Source: a bacterium HR11
GTDB lineage: Bacteria > Acidobacteriota > HRBIN11
Reading direction: 5' to 3'
Assembly (NCBI GenBank): GCA_002898535.1
Contig: BEHN01000002.1
Location: 1 to 64,000, forward strand
Length of the DNA: 64,000 nucleotides
Under the pieces are notes generated by a model that searched no databases, had not been told where the DNA came from, and saw only the letters and a program-made list of their open reading frames with translations. Positions 49,641 through 57,904 of this stretch are shown here, in pieces. Made by a program: the position numbers and the translations under genes. Within the stretch, counting starts at the first letter, position 1. Each line of letters opens with the position of its first letter.

Positions 49641-50096
49641 TCAAGCGGGCTGGACCTGCAGACGGAGGGTCGCCCGGACGTCTCCGTAAATGTGGACCGG
49701 AATCTCATAGATGCCAGCCCGCTTGATCGGGCCCGGCAAGAGAATGCTCCGGCGGTCGATGCGAAGGCCCCGCTGGGCCAGCAGGCGAGCGATTTCGTCC
49801 CGGGTGACGGCCTGAAAGAGCAGGTCTTCCCGACCGGCCCGCCGGGTGATCGTCAGGACCTCGGCCTCCAGGGCGGCCTTCATCTGTTCGGCCTCCGAGC
49901 GGGCCTTCAGGGCCCGTTGCTCAAAAGTCCGGCGCAGGGCCTCGAACTGGCGAAGCGTCGCCTCGGTCGCTCGGACGGCAAGACCCCGGGGAATCAAATA
50001 ATTGCGGGCAAAGCCGGGTCGTACGGCGACGACCCGGCCCCGGTCGCCCAGATTCGGGACGTCCTGCAGTAAGATGACCTGCACGGAACGGGGCAT
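49641..50096 (-). CDS. rplI: 50S ribosomal protein L9
   Basis: The protein has 151 residues. The N-terminal VQVILLQDVPNLGDRGRVVAV and RNYLIPRGLAV are the bL9 signature, followed by the connecting helix and C-terminal domain. Confidence 0.96.
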   Translation of the reverse strand: MPRSVQVILLQDVPNLGDRGRVVAVRPGFARNYLIPRGLAVRATEATLRQFEALRRTFEQRALKARSEAEQMKAALEAEVLTITRRAGREDLLFQAVTRDEIARLLAQRGLRIDRRSILLPGPIKRAGIYEIPVHIYGDVRATLRLQVQPA

Positions 50097-50175
50097 GAGG
50101 ACCCTCCGACGTGGACCTGACTTCGGGCATGTCGTGACGACGGGTCGAACGCCCGGACGCCGTCACGTCCCTTCG

Positions 50176-50457
50176 TTACTGGACCACGAAAGGCAGGATG
50201 GCCATGATGCGGGCCCGCTTGATGGCCGTCGCCAACTGTTTCTGGTGACGGGCACAGTTGCCGTTGATCCGGCGGGGCGGGATGCGACCCCGCTCGGTGA
50301 CCCATTGGGCCAGGAGTTCCAGGTCCTTGTAGTCGATGAACTCGACCCGCTCCCGACAGAATCGGCAGAACCGCCGGCTCTTCAAAAAGGCCCGGCGGGG
50401 AACGCCGATACGGACGCCCTGAATTTCCATCTGTTCGGACGTCGGTACCTTCGTCAT
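50176..50457 (-). CDS. rpsR: 30S ribosomal protein S18
   Basis: The protein has 93 residues. It contains RRFCRFCRERVEFIDYKDLE, RGRIPPRRINGNCARHQ and KRARIMAILPFV, the bS18 signature. A CXXC pair in CRFC and a later Cys may bind zinc, as in the C+ form. Confidence 0.96.
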   Translation of the reverse strand: MTKVPTSEQMEIQGVRIGVPRRAFLKSRRFCRFCRERVEFIDYKDLELLAQWVTERGRIPPRRINGNCARHQKQLATAIKRARIMAILPFVVQ

Positions 50458-50489
50458 GGCGAACCTTCCTCTCCGGCCTCGGGGTTCGG

Positions 50490-50715
50490 CCCCGGGCGAT
50501 GGCGAGTAGCGAACGGCGAATAGGCTGGAGCCCCTGATTCGTTGTGGAGCTTCGTCACGCCGTCACGTCGTCCCGTTGAAATGGCGGCCTCGCTCTCCGG
50601 CGAGCGGGATCGGGATGGGAATGAGACCCCGCTCTTACGAGCGGGGCTTGGATAAAAATGCCCATCGGCCGAACGGCCCACCGGCCGAATGCCCGCACTT
50701 CTGTTCACGCCCAGC
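50490..50715. other. Repeat-bearing spacer between rpsF and rpsR; no ssb
   Basis: Contains GCGAGTAGCGAACGGCGAAT (50499-50518), a CGTCACGCCGTCACGTCGTCC tract (~50554), an inverted GCTCTCCGGCGAGCGGG (~50592) and GGCCGAACGGCCCACC units. The ssb gene often found here is absent. Confidence 0.7.
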
Positions 50716-50722
50716 CCCTCCA

Positions 50723-51091
50723 TCACTTGGGACGGGCCACAGATACGCCCTCGGGCAGGGTCAGATTGTACTGCTTCTGCAGGACCGCCAGGTGGGCCCG
50801 GTTGACCCGTACGACCATGTAGCGAAGGACATTCGGTTGAAGCTTCAGCCACTGCTCGACCGGGGCGATCTGACTGGGATAGGCGGCTACGTAGAAAAGG
50901 TCGTACCACCCTTCCCGATGCTTCTGAATGGGATAGGCCAGCAGGCGCTTGCCCCAGGTCGTCTGGTGGAGGACCGTCCCGCCGTGTTGCTGAATCGTCT
51001 GGGCGATGCTCCCGACCAGGGCCGCGTGCTCCGCCTCCGACGCCGTCGGGACAGAAAGGACCATCACCTCATAGAGACGACGGATCTCCAT
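50723..51091 (-). CDS. rpsF: 30S ribosomal protein S6
   Basis: The protein has 122 residues. It contains RRLYEVMVLSVPTASEAEHA, HQTTWGKRLLAYPIQKHREG and LKLQPNVLRYMVVRV, the bS6 pattern. GAGGAGG precedes the ATG. First gene of the operon and preceded by a good sigma-70 promoter. Confidence 0.95.
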   Translation of the reverse strand: MEIRRLYEVMVLSVPTASEAEHAALVGSIAQTIQQHGGTVLHQTTWGKRLLAYPIQKHREGWYDLFYVAAYPSQIAPVEQWLKLQPNVLRYMVVRVNRAHLAVLQKQYNLTLPEGVSVARPK

Positions 51092-51159
51092 CGATGCCTC
51101 CTCACGGACTCACGCCCCCATCCCGGGGGAAGGAGGCCGATTCGATTCGCAGGGCTTCT

Positions 51160-51188
51160 ATAATAGTCTCCGCCCCCCGCCCCGTCAA
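51160..51188 (-). promoter_or_regulatory. Sigma-70 promoter of rpsF operon
   Basis: On the minus strand TTGACG (51188-51183), a 17-bp GC-rich spacer, then TATTAT (51165-51160). ATG 51091 is 69 bp downstream. Confidence 0.8.
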
Positions 51189-51250
51189 ATGAAAAGAGGG
51201 AGGTCGGCAGATGCGCCGACAATGAAACAGTGGCTCCACGTGCCCGGCAG

Positions 51251-51279
51251 TTGACAAGAGGTGGGGATTCGGTTAAGTT
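51251..51279 (+). promoter_or_regulatory. Possible promoter of the radical SAM gene
   Basis: TTGACA at 51251-51256 is consensus; at 17-bp spacing the -10 is TAAGTT, which is weak. The ATG follows 72 bp later. Confidence 0.4.
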
Positions 51280-51350
51280 GGGAGAGCATCGGCCTGCGAA
51301 GTTCAGAAAATCGCCCCCTCAAGAAGGCTGAAAGCGGGAGGTTCACCGGT

Positions 51351-52859
51351 ATGACGCTGAGAGTCCTCTTTATGGTCCCGCCGGGGGGCTATCTGGCCGA
51401 GCGCTGGAGTCACGGGGAGCTCATCCCGGCCCTAGGGATCGGCTACTGTGCGGCCGTCCTCGAGCAGGCCGGTTACACCTGCGGCATCGTGGACGCCAAT
51501 GCCCTCCGGATGACCTACGACGACGTCGTCGAGGAAGTCCGGAAGTTCAATCCCGACGTCGTCGGGCTGACGTTCACGACGGAAAACCGCTTTTACGCCT
51601 TTGAGACCCTGCGGCAAATCAAGCAACACTTCCCCCACGTCATCACCGTCCTGGGCGGGCCCCACGTGTGGAATGCGGCCGAGGACACGCTGACGCACGT
51701 CCCGTGGTGCGACTTCATCGTCCGGGGGGAGGGCGAAATCACGACCCTGGAGCTCGTTCAGGTCCTCGACCGGGGCGGGGACCTCCGGAAGGTCCTGGGC
51801 ATCTCGTACCGGGAGAAGGACGGCTCCATCCGGCACAATCCCCCACGGCCGGTCGTCGAGAACCTGGACGAGCTTCCGTTCCCGGCCCGGCACCTGTACC
51901 CGATGGACGCCTACACGTTCCACGTCGATGACCCCCACAAGGGCCGCCGCCGGGCCCTGAACCTGATGACGAGCCGGGGGTGCCCCTTCACGTGCGAGTT
52001 CTGCGCCACGCCCTTCAACTGGGGCCGCAAGGTCCGGGCGAACTCGCCCGAACGGGTCATGGAGGAAATCGAGATTTTAGTCAACCAGTATGGCGTGCGG
52101 GGCCTGTGGTTCTTCGACGACACGTTTACCTTTAATCCCCGGCGGATTCACGACCTGTGCGACCTGATGATCGAGCGGAAGCTGGACCTCTCGTGGTACT
52201 GCGAGATCCGCATCGACACGGTCGACTACGCCCTCCTCAAGAAGATGCGGGAGGCCGGCTGTTTCCTCATCGGGATGGGCGTCGAGTCGGCCTCGACCCG
52301 CATCCTGCAGGAGGTCATCCGGAAGGGCAAGGGCTTCAGCATCGATAAGGTCACCCGGGTCATCCGATGGTGCTGGGACCTGGGGATCATCCCGAATCCC
52401 TTCTTCATCTTTTCGCATCCGACGGAGACCTACGAAGAGGCCCGGATGACGATGGACTACATCCTGAGCCTCAAGCGGGAGGCCAAGGAGCGGAACCAGC
52501 GGATCGACATCTCCATCAGTATCATGCACATCTACCCCGGGACGCCTATCGAGGCCCGGGCCCGCCGGGAGGGCATCATCCCGGCGGACTTCTCGTGGAG
52601 CGTGCCGAACCCGCCCGGCATCATGACGCTTCCGGCCTCCCAGGGGGACATCCCTCTGTACATCGATAAACTCTCGTGGGAACAGATCAGCGAACTCCTC
52701 TTCGAGTGGTCCCAGGTCCAGGGCTACAGCGTCCTCCGGAAAATCCCCAAGGCCCTGCGGTCCATCAAGTCGTGGCGGGACCTCAAGCAGTACATCACGA
52801 TGGCGAAGGCCTACGGCAAGGTCCGCCTCCGGACGCTCCTGGAGGGCACCCCGGCGTGA
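51351..52859 (+). CDS. B12-binding radical SAM enzyme
   Basis: The protein has 502 residues from ATG 51351 (GGAGGT upstream). The N-terminal cobalamin-binding domain (ALGIGYCAAVLEQAGYTCGI, ITVLGGPHVWNAAEDTL, FIVRGEGEITTLELVQVL) is followed by a radical SAM core with SRGCPFTCEFCATP binding [4Fe-4S], then LWFFDDTFTFN and GVESASTRILQEVIRKGKG. BchE/HpnP-like class B architecture: candidate reactions are methylation or ring chemistry on lipids or cofactors. Substrate cannot be told from sequence. It is flanked by repeats, with no pathway neighbours. Confidence 0.88.
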   Translation: MTLRVLFMVPPGGYLAERWSHGELIPALGIGYCAAVLEQAGYTCGIVDANALRMTYDDVVEEVRKFNPDVVGLTFTTENRFYAFETLRQIKQHFPHVITVLGGPHVWNAAEDTLTHVPWCDFIVRGEGEITTLELVQVLDRGGDLRKVLGISYREKDGSIRHNPPRPVVENLDELPFPARHLYPMDAYTFHVDDPHKGRRRALNLMTSRGCPFTCEFCATPFNWGRKVRANSPERVMEEIEILVNQYGVRGLWFFDDTFTFNPRRIHDLCDLMIERKLDLSWYCEIRIDTVDYALLKKMREAGCFLIGMGVESASTRILQEVIRKGKGFSIDKVTRVIRWCWDLGIIPNPFFIFSHPTETYEEARMTMDYILSLKREAKERNQRIDISISIMHIYPGTPIEARARREGIIPADFSWSVPNPPGIMTLPASQGDIPLYIDKLSWEQISELLFEWSQVQGYSVLRKIPKALRSIKSWRDLKQYITMAKAYGKVRLRTLLEGTPA

Positions 52860-52869
52860 CGGAGGACCC

Positions 52870-52965
52870 TCATCCGACCACGGACCATAGACCACAGACC
52901 GTAGACCTGCCTGGGGTGGGGGGCTCTTCGTCTCGAGAGGATGGCCGAGAACCCACTTCCAGTCC
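52870..52965. repeat. AGACC array with CTCTTCGTCTCGAG module
   Basis: Units GGACCAT, AGACCAC, AGACCGT and AGACCTG are followed by GGGGTGGGGGGCTCTTCG and CTCGAGAGGATGGCC. Confidence 0.75.
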
Positions 52966-53083
52966 TTCTCCTCCAGAAAAAGGGACTGGCGAGATCACTT
53001 CCCCCTCTGCAGGTTTGCCCCTCCCCCAAACCGAGTTCCTGCAGTCCTGCATCTTGGCAGGTCCCCCGACAGGGCGCCATAAT

Positions 53084-53160
53084 CTTAGCGGAGCCGTTCG
53101 GTCTGGGAGGATGGCCCCGGGACGGCTTTCCCACTGCCCGAGAGGCACGGTCGTTCCAAG
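53084..53160 (-). repeat. R75 module, reverse orientation
   Basis: It begins CTTAGCGGAGCCGTTCGG and ends ACGGTCGTTCCAAG, followed by GATACGGGATGCGG. With the forward copy at 57154 it flanks xdh-nuclease-fabI. Confidence 0.7.
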
Positions 53161-53194
53161 ATACGGGATGCGGAGCCCCCTTGATTCGGTCAGG

Positions 53195-53232
53195 TCTATG
53201 GTCTGTGGTCTAAGGTCTATGGTCTAAGGTCG
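53195..53232. repeat. GGTCTAT heptamer array before the hydroxylase gene
   Basis: Units GGTCTAT, GGTCTGT, GGTCTAA, GGTCTAT, GGTCTAA and GGTCGGA end 13 bp before ATG 53245. Confidence 0.85.
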
Positions 53233-53244
53233 GAGGGACGACCC

Positions 53245-55566
53245 ATGGAGTTTCAGACCATCGGGAAGCCGACGCCTTACATCGGGGGCGAAGACCCGGT
53301 CACGGGGCGGGCCGTATATACGGACGACCTCCGCCTGCCCGGCCTGCTGGTCGGCCGGATCCTGCGGAGCCCCCTGCCCCACGCCCGCATCGTGAAGGTC
53401 GACGTCTCGAAGGCCCGGCGGGTCCCCGGCGTCGTCGCCGTCATCACGGGGCAGGACGTGGCGACGAAGTATGGGATTCTCCCGGTCGCCCAGGACGAGA
53501 CGGCCCTGGCCGTCGACCGGGTCCGCTACGTCGGGGAGGGCGTCGCCGCCGTCGCCGCCGAGTCCGTCGAGGCCGCCGAGGAGGCCCTCGAACGCATCGA
53601 GGTCCTCTACGAACCCCTGCCGGCTTACTTCGACGCCCTCGAGGCGATGAACGCCCCGCCGCCCTGGATTCACGACGATCGGCCGAACAACATCGAGCGG
53701 GAATACCACCATCACTTCGGGGACGTCGAGCGGGGCTTCGCCGAGGCCGATTACGTGCGGGAGCACTATTTCTTCTGTCCCCGGCTCAACCATGCGGCCA
53801 TGGAGCCCCACAGCGCCGTCGCCTCCTACGACCTCCAGGGGCGTCTGACCGTCTGGTCCTCGACCCAGACGCCGTACTACCTGCACCGGACCCTCTCGAA
53901 GGTCCTCGGCCTGTCGATGAACCGCATCCGCGTCATCAAGCCTCACGTCGGCGGTGCCTTCGGCGGCAAGGACGAGCCCCTGCCTCACGAGATCGTCGCC
54001 GCCAAGCTGGCGATGGTCGCCGGCCGGCCCGTCAAGGTCACGATGACCCGGGAGGAGGTCTTTTACCTGAACCGGGGGCGGCCGGACCAGCACATCTGGC
54101 TGAAGATCGGGGTCCGGCGGGACGGTCGCATCACGGCCGTCGAGTGCAAGGTCGTCCAGGACGGCGGGGCCTACTGTAGCTACGGCATCGTGACGATCCT
54201 GTACGCCGGTCAGCTCCTGGCGGCCATCTACGACATCCCGAACATCAAGTATGACGGCTACCGCGTCCTGACGAACAAGCCCCCCTGCGGGGCCCAGCGG
54301 GGCCACGGGTCCGTCAACACGCGGTTTGCCTTCGAGAGCCTGCTGGACATGATCGCCGAGGACCTGGGCCTCGACCCCGTGACGATCCGGGCCCGGAATT
54401 TCCTGCGGCCGAACACCCGGACGGTCAACGACCTGCGGGTGACCAGCTACGGCCTGCCCGAGTGCATCCGGCGGGTCGTCGAGGCGTCCGGGTTCTTCGA
54501 AAAGTGGCGGAAGCTCCCCTACGGCCGGGGAATCGGCCTCGGATGCAGTCATTACGTGAGCGGGGCCGGGCGGCCCATCATCCGGTCCGAGATGCCCCAC
54601 TCGAACGTCGTCGTCAAGGTCGACGTGGACGGCGGGATCGGCCTCTACACGGGGACGGCCGAGATCGGGCAGGGATGCGATACCGTGCAGGCGATGATCG
54701 TCGCCGAAGTCCTCGGCGTGAGCCTCCGACGGGTCCGGGTCGTGGCCGGCGACTCGGACCTGACGCCCCTGGACCTGGGGAGCTACTCGAGCCGGGTCAC
54801 CTTCATGGCCGGCAACGCCGCCCTCCAGGCGGCTCGTCAGATTCGGGACCGTCTGGCCGACGTCGTCAGCCGGGCGCTCTCGGTCCCGGCAGATCGGCTC
54901 GAGTTTCGAGACGAACGGGTCTTCGACCGGGAGGACCCCGGCCGGGGCGTGTCTTTCGATGAAGCCGTCTACATGGCCCTCCAAGAATCGGGCGGCACAC
55001 TCGTCGGCAAGGGGGCCTACTCGCCGCCGCCCGAGGCCCAGGGCGGTACATACAAGGGCGCCGGCGTCGGGCCATCCCCGGCTTACAGCTATAGCGCCTC
55101 CGTGGCCGAGGTGTCCGTCGACGTCGAGACGGGCGAGGTCCGGGTCGAACGCGTGTGGACCGCCCACGACTGCGGCCGGGCCCTGAACCCCCTGGCCGTC
55201 GAGGGCCAAATCGAGGGGTCCGTCTCGATGGGCCTCGGGCAGGCCCTGACGGAGCAGGTCGTCATGAAGGACGGCCGCATCCTGAATCCGGGTCTCCTGG
55301 AATACAAGACGCCGGGCCTGCTGGACCACCCCGTCATCGAGAGCATCGTCGTCGAGAGCATCGATCCCGAGGGTCCCTTCGGGGCGAAGGAGGCCGGGGA
55401 GGGCTCCCTGGCCGGCGTCATCCCGGCCATCGCCAACGCCGTCTACGACGCCGTCGGGGTCCGCATCGACCGGCTTCCCATCACGCCGGAACGGGTCCTC
55501 GAGGCCCTCCGGAAGGCTACCGTCAAGAAGCCTCAGGAGACCGCCTTACCCACGGCAAAGGCCTAA
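53245..55566 (+). CDS. Xanthine-dehydrogenase-family molybdenum-binding subunit, 4-hydroxybenzoyl-CoA reductase-like
   Basis: The protein has 773 residues. The N-terminal domain is GEDPVTGRAVYTDDLRLPG; cofactor motifs are VGGAFGGKDEP, PPCGAQRGHGSVNTRFAFES (as in HcrA), GTAEIGQGCDTVQAM, and the catalytic Glu in KEAGEGSLAGVIPAIANAVYD. It hydroxylates or dehydroxylates aromatic or N-heterocyclic substrates using Mo-pterin cytosine dinucleotide. The FAD and 2Fe-2S subunits are absent, so it may work with unlinked partners. Confidence 0.88.
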   Translation: MEFQTIGKPTPYIGGEDPVTGRAVYTDDLRLPGLLVGRILRSPLPHARIVKVDVSKARRVPGVVAVITGQDVATKYGILPVAQDETALAVDRVRYVGEGVAAVAAESVEAAEEALERIEVLYEPLPAYFDALEAMNAPPPWIHDDRPNNIEREYHHHFGDVERGFAEADYVREHYFFCPRLNHAAMEPHSAVASYDLQGRLTVWSSTQTPYYLHRTLSKVLGLSMNRIRVIKPHVGGAFGGKDEPLPHEIVAAKLAMVAGRPVKVTMTREEVFYLNRGRPDQHIWLKIGVRRDGRITAVECKVVQDGGAYCSYGIVTILYAGQLLAAIYDIPNIKYDGYRVLTNKPPCGAQRGHGSVNTRFAFESLLDMIAEDLGLDPVTIRARNFLRPNTRTVNDLRVTSYGLPECIRRVVEASGFFEKWRKLPYGRGIGLGCSHYVSGAGRPIIRSEMPHSNVVVKVDVDGGIGLYTGTAEIGQGCDTVQAMIVAEVLGVSLRRVRVVAGDSDLTPLDLGSYSSRVTFMAGNAALQAARQIRDRLADVVSRALSVPADRLEFRDERVFDREDPGRGVSFDEAVYMALQESGGTLVGKGAYSPPPEAQGGTYKGAGVGPSPAYSYSASVAEVSVDVETGEVRVERVWTAHDCGRALNPLAVEGQIEGSVSMGLGQALTEQVVMKDGRILNPGLLEYKTPGLLDHPVIESIVVESIDPEGPFGAKEAGEGSLAGVIPAIANAVYDAVGVRIDRLPITPERVLEALRKATVKKPQETALPTAKA

Positions 55567-55615
55567 AATACCCAAATCGGGCGGAGGCAACCCTCGGACC
55601 GGAGGAGGCGCCGGG

Positions 55616-56224
55616 ATGGTGACCATCAAGCAAAGGGTGGACAAATTGGAGGCGGCTTTGATCCGGCTAACCGAAGAGATGCGGGCCTTTAAGGAAGAGA
55701 TGCGGGCTTTTAAGGAGGAAATGCGGGTCTTTAAGGAGGAAATGGAGGCCTTCCGGGAGGAGGTCCGGCAGGACCGCCGGCAGATGAACAAGCAGTGGGG
55801 CGAGCTGGCCCGCAAGATGGGGACCCTCGTCGAGGACGTCGTTTCGCCGGCGGTCCGGCCCGTCATCCGGCAGTACTTCGGATGCGAGCCGACATTCAAG
55901 GCCCGCAACGTCCTGCGTCGGATGGACGGGCGGGACTACGAGGTCGACGTGCTGGTCGCCTGCCCGCACGAGGTCTTCCTCATCGAAGTCCGCTCGACCC
56001 TCAAGTCCGAGTCCGTGGACGAGCTCATCGAGAAGGCGGGGCCGTTCTTTGAATTCTTTCCGGAGTATCGGGGCCAGCGCCTGGTCCTGATCCTGGCTGG
56101 CCTGGAGTTTCCCGAGAACGTCCTCCGGTATGCGACCCGGCGGCGGGTCTATGCGATGGCCTACCGGGAATGGGAATTCATGGACATCCTGAACTTCCAC
56201 GACATTCCGCGGGAGGTGACGTGA
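55616..56224 (+). CDS. Coiled-coil plus PD-(D/E)XK nuclease-like protein
   Basis: The protein has 202 residues. An N-terminal heptad coiled coil (EEMRAFKEEMRAFKEEMRVF, ~20-60) leads to a domain with EVDVLVACPHEVFLIEVRST, i.e. a D-x..-E-x-R arrangement like the DUF3782/restriction-fold group (Lys replaced by Arg). Such proteins are frequent in thermophile and cyanobacterial genomes and are mostly uncharacterised. The stop overlaps the fabI ATG by one base, so they are co-transcribed. Confidence 0.75.
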   Translation: MVTIKQRVDKLEAALIRLTEEMRAFKEEMRAFKEEMRVFKEEMEAFREEVRQDRRQMNKQWGELARKMGTLVEDVVSPAVRPVIRQYFGCEPTFKARNVLRRMDGRDYEVDVLVACPHEVFLIEVRSTLKSESVDELIEKAGPFFEFFPEYRGQRLVLILAGLEFPENVLRYATRRRVYAMAYREWEFMDILNFHDIPREVT

Positions 56225-56994
56225 TGGGGCTCTTAGAGGGCAAGCACGGCCTGGTCCTCGGCGTCGCCAACAAGTGGAGCATCGCCTGGGCCATCGCCCG
56301 GGCGGCCGCCGAGCACGGGGCCCGGCTGATGATCACGTACCAGAACGAGCGCTTCCAGAAGCAGGTCCAGCAGTTGGCCGACACCCTGCCGGGCGCCCGG
56401 ACGGCCCCCTGCGACGTCGCCGACGAGGCTCAAATTGAGGCGCTCCGGCAGGCGGTCCAGGCCGAGATGGGCCACCTCGACTTCATCGTCCACTCGATCG
56501 CTTACGCTCACAAGGACGACCTGGAGGGGCCTTTTTATCCCGTCCCCAAGGACCGCTTCATGACGGCCCTGGACATCAGCGCCTATTCTCTGGTCGCCGT
56601 CGTTCGGACCCTGCTTCCCCTGATGGAGGGCCGGTCGGGGAGCGTCCTGACGATGACGTACATCGGGAGCGAGCGGGTCATGCCGAACTACAACGTCATG
56701 GGCATCGCCAAGGCCGCCCTCGAGGCCATCGTCCGGTACCTGGCCCACGACCTGGGGCCGGCCGGCATCCGGGTCAACGCCATCTCGGCGGGGCCCATCA
56801 AGACGCTGGCCGCCTCGGGCATCGGCGACTTCTCCCGCATCTTGGAAATCTACCAGACCCGGAGTCCCCTCCGGCGGAACGTCACCCAGGAGGACGTCGC
56901 CCGGGCCGCCGTGTTTCTGCTGAGCGACATGGCGTCGGCCATCACGGGGACGGTCCTTTACGTGGACGCCGGCTTCCACATCATGGGCGTGTGA
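56224..56994 (+). CDS. fabI: Enoyl-[acyl-carrier-protein] reductase (NADH)
   Basis: The protein has 256 residues. Motifs are GKHGLVLGVANKWSIAWAIA, FIVHSIAYAHKDDLEGPF, LTMTYIGSERVMPNYNVMGIA (catalytic Tyr and Lys) and ISAGPIKTLAASGIGDF with the FabI-type loop. Last reduction step in fatty acid elongation. Start ATG 56224 is coupled to the upstream gene. Confidence 0.95.
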   Translation: MGLLEGKHGLVLGVANKWSIAWAIARAAAEHGARLMITYQNERFQKQVQQLADTLPGARTAPCDVADEAQIEALRQAVQAEMGHLDFIVHSIAYAHKDDLEGPFYPVPKDRFMTALDISAYSLVAVVRTLLPLMEGRSGSVLTMTYIGSERVMPNYNVMGIAKAALEAIVRYLAHDLGPAGIRVNAISAGPIKTLAASGIGDFSRILEIYQTRSPLRRNVTQEDVARAAVFLLSDMASAITGTVLYVDAGFHIMGV

Positions 56995-57153
56995 AGTTCC
57001 TCAGCCGGCGCTCATAGACGCGGATAGTGGGACCCGTGCAATACGAGGTTTTCCCTCATTGCCCTTGTGATACCCCTGAACCTGGTGGTCACGTAGCCCC
57101 TGATCGGGCATCTCCGCACGCTACTCGTCCCTTCGTTACTCGTCACTCCGTCC

Positions 57154-57228
57154 CTTTGAAAAACCGTGCTTCCCGAGCGTTGGGCAAGGTTGTTCCGACG
57201 CCATTCCCGGGCCGAACGGCTGTGTTAA
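57154..57228 (+). repeat. R75 module, forward orientation
   Basis: It runs from CTTTGAAAAACCGTGCTTCC to GGCCGAACGGCTGTGTTAATG and is preceded by TCGTTACTCGTCACTCCG units. Confidence 0.75.
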
Positions 57229-57305
57229 TGAAACGGCGAGAAATCGGTCCTCCGTGGAGTAACGGCCCCTTCCTGGGAAGACCCCAGGGGAAATAGATCA
57301 GATCT

Positions 57306-57334
57306 TTGACATCGGCCGGGAGATGTGATATATT
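57306..57334 (+). promoter_or_regulatory. Near-consensus sigma-70 promoter
   Basis: TTGACA (57306-57311), 17-bp spacer, TATATT (57329-57334; overlapping TATTAT also possible). This is the best promoter in the window. Transcription should start near 57341, ~560 nt before amtB. Confidence 0.85.
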
Positions 57335-57340
57335 ATAAAA

Positions 57341-57904
57341 GACGTTCTCAGTCTCCATCCTTAGGAGACGGCGCAAAGACGCCGTGTCTTGCGCAAGGTC
57401 GCGCCGGGGGTTCTCCCCGAATCATTCCCCTCTCAATGAAAGGGCTTCTCGACGACGAGTCGCCTCCCCAAGAACCATCGCAAGGGGCTTCGTCTATCGA
57501 GTGATGACCTTCGGAAGTGCCCTATAGGGACGCATGGCCGTACGTCCCTACTGCCGTAACCGGCGGTGGCCCGACGGACTGGGTATCGCCCCTTGAGCTC
57601 CCACGAGGCGAGGGCCTTGCCCGGAGTCCTGAGGCCACCGAGTGATGCTCGGTGTCCAGAGGTTCCACGGGGGCCCGATTACGACCTCAGGATGCGACGA
57701 TGCCCCGAGGCGATGGGCATTCCTAAACTCACGCCGAAAGGCAGGGCAGATTCGTCTCCCGACGGCCGCCCGGCCGATAGCCTCCCAAAGACGGGACCAC
57801 CCGATTTCCACAACAAGCGATAGCGTACGGTCTATTCCTCTGCGTTCTTTACGTCTCGGCGGTCGATCCACCCGCCGAAATCAAAGAGCTATGGAGGAAG
57901 TCCC
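57341..57904 (+). ncRNA. Candidate structured RNA or long amtB leader
   Basis: There is no convincing gene. Many strong local stems are present: GACGGCG/CGCCGTG near 57368, CGGGG/CCCCG near 57406, AGGGACG/CGTCCCT near 57526-57550, CACCGAG/CTCGGTG near 57636-57654, ATGCCC/GGGCAT near 57700, and CGGCGG/CCGCCG near 57860 just before the amtB ribosome-binding site (GGAGGA). CGAGTGATG occurs twice (~57500 and ~57638). It is free of the repeat families that fill other spacers. I could not match rnpB, tmRNA, 6S, SRP RNA or a known riboswitch. Confidence 0.45.

Noticed and set aside
51190-51350. Small RNA upstream of the radical SAM gene
   Set aside because: Only a partial promoter and a short GGTCGGCAGATGCGCCGAC stem; not enough evidence.
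53224-55329. Long open frame opposite the molybdenum hydroxylase gene (701 codons)
   Set aside because: It mirrors a gene with clear family motifs and has low-complexity composition.
57341-57904. RNase P RNA, tmRNA, 6S, SRP RNA or c-di-GMP riboswitch in the amt leader
   Set aside because: No GAGGAAAGTCC, ACAGAA, tRNA-like ends, GGAAGCAGCC-type core or full GEMM core could be found.
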